A stretch of 7,815 bases of DNA from Syntrophorhabdus sp. (GTDB taxonomy: Bacteria > Desulfobacterota > BSN033 > UBA1163). The notes beneath the pieces were generated by a model that saw only the letters and a list, made by a program, of their open reading frames with translations, had not been told where the DNA came from and ran no database searches. The translations under genes and the position numbers were made by a program. The stretch covers positions 1 to 7,815 of the forward strand of contig DYHU01000180.1 of NCBI GenBank assembly GCA_020724025.1, in the 5' to 3' direction. Each line of letters opens with the position of its first letter. The stretch's first letter is position 1. Positions 6,099 through 7,815 of the stretch are shown in pieces.

Positions 6099-7037
6099 AT
6101 GGCGCTTAAATCAAGACCCGACTGGGGGGTAAGAGACTCAATGAAACCTGAAGGTATAAGAGGCATTGCCCCCTTTCATGGCCTGACTCTCATTTTTCTT
6201 TTTGGCTTAATTCTCTTAACCCTCTTTTCCCGAGGGCAAATTCCGCTGTGGCATTCTTTGCTTCTTCGCTACGCCCTGTGGACAGGGCTCATCTTTGTTC
6301 TTAAATTGCTTTATGACCGAAAAGTAATGAGTAGAATCGGAACTTTCTTCCATGATTTTTCTCCCGTCCTCTTTGTCATCTTCATTTATGAATCGCTTGG
6401 GGATCTCATCCAATATCTCCGTCCTGATATCGACGCCTGGTTGATCAAGATCGATTTCTCCATATTTGGAACCCATCCTACAGTCTGGATGGAAAAATGG
6501 AACGTTCCCTGGCTCACAGATCTCATGTCGTTTGCTTACGGCAGTTATTACTTTCTTCCGGTGATTCTCATCGTAACTCTTTATCTGAAAAACCGGCGGG
6601 TGGAATTCAATGCATCAATGTTTGTGCTGATATTGGGTTATTACGTTTCGTTTATCGGCTACATTCTTCTCCCTGCCATCGGGCCTCGATATACGCTGGC
6701 CCACCTCTACTCCGTACCTTTGGAAGGAAGTTTTCTCACCGATCTGGTGAGAGATGGATTAAATGCGTTGGAGCAGAATAAAAGGGATGTCATGCCCAGC
6801 GGTCATACGCAGATCGCCCTCATCGTCTTATACCTGGCGTATCATTATGAAAGGTTTCTTTTTTATGCCTTTGTTCCCATCATCATTGGCCTTATCATCT
6901 CTACGGTCTATCTAAGATACCATTATGTCATTGATCTTTTTGTGGGTGTTCTCATGGCGGTGGGATGTATGGTCATTGGTCCTCGACTTTATGGATGGTG
7001 GAATGGGTTTTCGACCCGCATGAGAATGAACGCTTGA
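6099..7037 (+). CDS. PAP2-family membrane phosphatase/phosphotransferase (Aur1/PAP2_3-like)
   Basis: This 312-residue protein has about six membrane helices. It carries the PAP2 catalytic motifs PSGHT at 233-237 (H236) and STVYLRYHYVIDLFVG at 268-283 (H275 and D279, the nucleophile His and its Asp partner). In place of the classical KxxxxxxRP first motif there is LLPAIGPRYTL (191-200), the pattern of the PAP2_3 / inositol-phosphotransferase-like branch. Such enzymes dephosphorylate or transfer head groups on membrane lipid phosphates; the substrate cannot be told from sequence. ATG 6099 has GGAG 10 bases upstream. ATG 6141 (residue 15) is a credible alternative because the first 14 residues are hydrophilic and not family-typical. 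There is no clear functional link to the upstream redox genes, and the 94-base gap suggests a separate unit. Confidence 0.88.
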   Translation: MALKSRPDWGVRDSMKPEGIRGIAPFHGLTLIFLFGLILLTLFSRGQIPLWHSLLLRYALWTGLIFVLKLLYDRKVMSRIGTFFHDFSPVLFVIFIYESLGDLIQYLRPDIDAWLIKIDFSIFGTHPTVWMEKWNVPWLTDLMSFAYGSYYFLPVILIVTLYLKNRRVEFNASMFVLILGYYVSFIGYILLPAIGPRYTLAHLYSVPLEGSFLTDLVRDGLNALEQNKRDVMPSGHTQIALIVLYLAYHYERFLFYAFVPIIIGLIISTVYLRYHYVIDLFVGVLMAVGCMVIGPRLYGWWNGFSTRMRMNA

Positions 7038-7076
7038 CTTTTTATTCTGCTTGATGTTAGAGATTTTATTTAGAAC

Positions 7077-7346
7077 ATGGCCTTTATGAAAAGAAGAAGT
7101 ATTCTACTATTTTTGCTGCTGCCGGTGTTAGGCCTGAACCTTCTGCATGTAGCTTCATCGTTAGAGGAACACCAGCACGCGGGTGTTTTAGCGCACGCCC
7201 ACTGCTGCATCTCCGACCACACATTTATCCTAACCAGCATTAGGTTATCAACCCGCTCTCTCTTACCCCAGACAGGATTTGCTTACCCAGAACCGATCAT
7301 TTTACGTGAACAGGAAGTTGTCCTATCCCTCTTCATGCCTCCTTAA
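7077..7346 (+). CDS. Small exported His/Cys-containing hypothetical protein
   Basis: This frame of 89 residues has no family I recognise. The N-terminus is basic (KRRS, 5-8) followed by a hydrophobic core (9-23), a likely signal peptide ending near ASS (26-28). The mature part begins with a dense His/Cys patch, EHQHAGVLAHAHCCISDH: H32, H34, H40, H42, C43, C44 and H48. That patch could bind a metal such as Cu, Zn or Ni. The remainder (LTSIRLSTRSLLP... PEPIILREQEVV) has no motif I know. ATG 7086 (residue 4) gives a better signal peptide start, MKRRS. Neither start has a clear Shine-Dalgarno, which lowers confidence. A real gene is supported by the composition and the clean signal peptide; metal binding is inference. 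Confidence 0.6.
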   Translation: MAFMKRRSILLFLLLPVLGLNLLHVASSLEEHQHAGVLAHAHCCISDHTFILTSIRLSTRSLLPQTGFAYPEPIILREQEVVLSLFMPP

Positions 7347-7416
7347 TTGGCTTACCCGAATTTTCCAAAACACCTAAGAGAACCCTAAAGATCAACAAAA
7401 TCATTAAACTATCAGA

Positions 7417-7436
7417 CTCTCAGTTCGCACTGAGAG
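7417..7436 (+). terminator. Stem-loop in the 7347-7465 intergenic gap, possible weak terminator
   Basis: CTCTCAGT (7417-7424) pairs perfectly with ACTGAGAG (7429-7436) around a TCGC loop. The following bases (AGTTTCTCGATT) are only mildly T-rich, so termination would be inefficient. It could instead act in the leader of the downstream lipoprotein gene. Confidence 0.4.
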
Positions 7437-7465
7437 AGTTTCTCGATTAACCAGAGGGGTCAGGG

Positions 7466-7815
7466 ATGATGAGGCTTCGTCCATATTGCCTTTGCTTATT
7501 ACCAGTAATCGTCACTCTTTTTCTCATAGGGTGCGGAGGGGAAGGGAAGAAACCCTCCAGTCCTAATGTCGTTGCCACTTATGCCCACGGGGAGATTACA
7601 GCAGAAAGTTTAGAAAATTACCTCAAGCAGCGGACTGAAGGGCTCAAAGTGATTGTGGGGGACTCCCTTGTACCGGTCATAGACACAATCCCTAAGACCG
7701 TGGAAGTCTATAGTGGCATTATTAAGGGAATAGTTCTTGACGATATGGTAAAACGTAAAATCAAAGAGAAACAGTTGGACAATCGCAATAACATCCGGCA
7801 CGCCTTGAAACACAC
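7466..7815 (+). CDS. Lipoprotein, probable SurA/PpiC-type peptidyl-prolyl isomerase N-terminus, 3' partial
   Basis: The frame is open from ATG 7466 (or ATG 7469) to the window end, giving 116 visible codons and no stop. The N-terminus is a lipoprotein signal: RLRP, a hydrophobic run, and lipobox L20-I-G-C23 followed by GGEGKKPSS, predicting a lipid-anchored exported protein. After that comes VVATYAHGEITAESLENYL, like the 'A.VNGe.It..el...l' opening of SurA/PpiC foldases. Further on, the stretch LDDMVKRKIKEKQLDNRNNIRHAL recalls the SurA N-terminal segment in which a helix ending in a K/E-rich turn precedes the PPIase domain. The catalytic domain would lie beyond the window, so the isomerase call rests on the N-terminal pattern only. 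AGGGGTCAGGG just upstream serves as ribosome site. Confidence 0.6.
   Translation, partial: MMRLRPYCLCLLPVIVTLFLIGCGGEGKKPSSPNVVATYAHGEITAESLENYLKQRTEGLKVIVGDSLVPVIDTIPKTVEVYSGIIKGIVLDDMVKRKIKEKQLDNRNNIRHALKH

Noticed and set aside
7610..7813. Minus-strand open frame under the lipoprotein gene
   Set aside because: It shows no domain or motif, and the opposite strand has a lipobox protein with a ribosome site through the same bases.
1..7815. Genome-wide TGA reassignment (codes 4 or 25) explaining the internal TGA
   Set aside because: CcsA, DUF1684 and PAP2 genes end at TGA in sensible places at the ends of their families' conserved regions.
1..7815. CRISPR arrays, tRNA/rRNA genes, insertion sequences
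   Set aside because: No spaced direct repeats, tRNA-like cloverleaf, transposase motifs or long terminal inverted repeats were seen on either strand.

Overview
The window looks like a piece of an anaerobic Gram-negative bacterial genome, most likely from the Desulfobacterota ('deltaproteobacteria') or a relative. That placement is inference from gene content: system II cytochrome c maturation (ResB/CcsA), exported thiol-redox proteins, a lipoprotein and a probable selenoprotein. All genes lie on the + strand, packed closely with strong Shine-Dalgarno sequences. TGA is an ordinary stop for several of them (CcsA, DUF1684, PAP2), so the standard code applies.

Layout. 2-1126: ResB, with its 5' end cut by the window edge. 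1119-1946: CcsA/ResC, overlapping ResB by 8 bases. 1961-2614: a membrane protein with three cytoplasmic-type zinc ribbons, one membrane helix and a Cys-rich C-terminus resembling the CcmH N-terminal module. 2592-3263: an exported DUF1684 protein overlapping the previous gene by 23 bases. After 75 bases, 3339-4865: a fusion of two thioredoxin/glutaredoxin-like domains (CLSC, CPKC) to a CcdA/DsbD-type electron-transporting membrane domain. 4877-6004: a UshA-like (5'-nucleotidase/metallophosphoesterase superfamily) exported protein whose frame is interrupted only by a TGA at codon 51. 6099-7037: a PAP2-family membrane phosphatase or phosphotransferase. 7077-7346: a small exported His/Cys-containing protein. 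7466 to the window end: the start of a lipoprotein resembling SurA/PpiC-type isomerases.

Main discovery. The TGA at 5027-5029 sits in a Cys-Pro-Thr-(UGA) context, a CxxU motif. It is followed 21 nt later by a GGUCUG apical loop on a perfect 7-bp stem, matching the spacing and loop features of bacterial SECIS elements. The gene has a strong Shine-Dalgarno and a signal peptide, and it continues for 324 intact codons after the TGA. I therefore annotate it as one selenocysteine-containing CDS. Its metal-ligand motifs are largely altered, and it sits 11 bases downstream of a CcdA-double-thioredoxin gene. This suggests a periplasmic redox pair: electrons pass from the cytoplasm through the membrane domain and the two CxxC domains to the CxxU site.

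How the genes may work together. ResB and CcsA export and ligate haem to apocytochromes. The CcmH-like domain and the CcdA-thioredoxin fusion could keep Cys pairs reduced for that process. The selenoprotein may be a further, uncharacterised thiol-redox client or partner. The PAP2, small His/Cys and lipoprotein genes probably form separate units.
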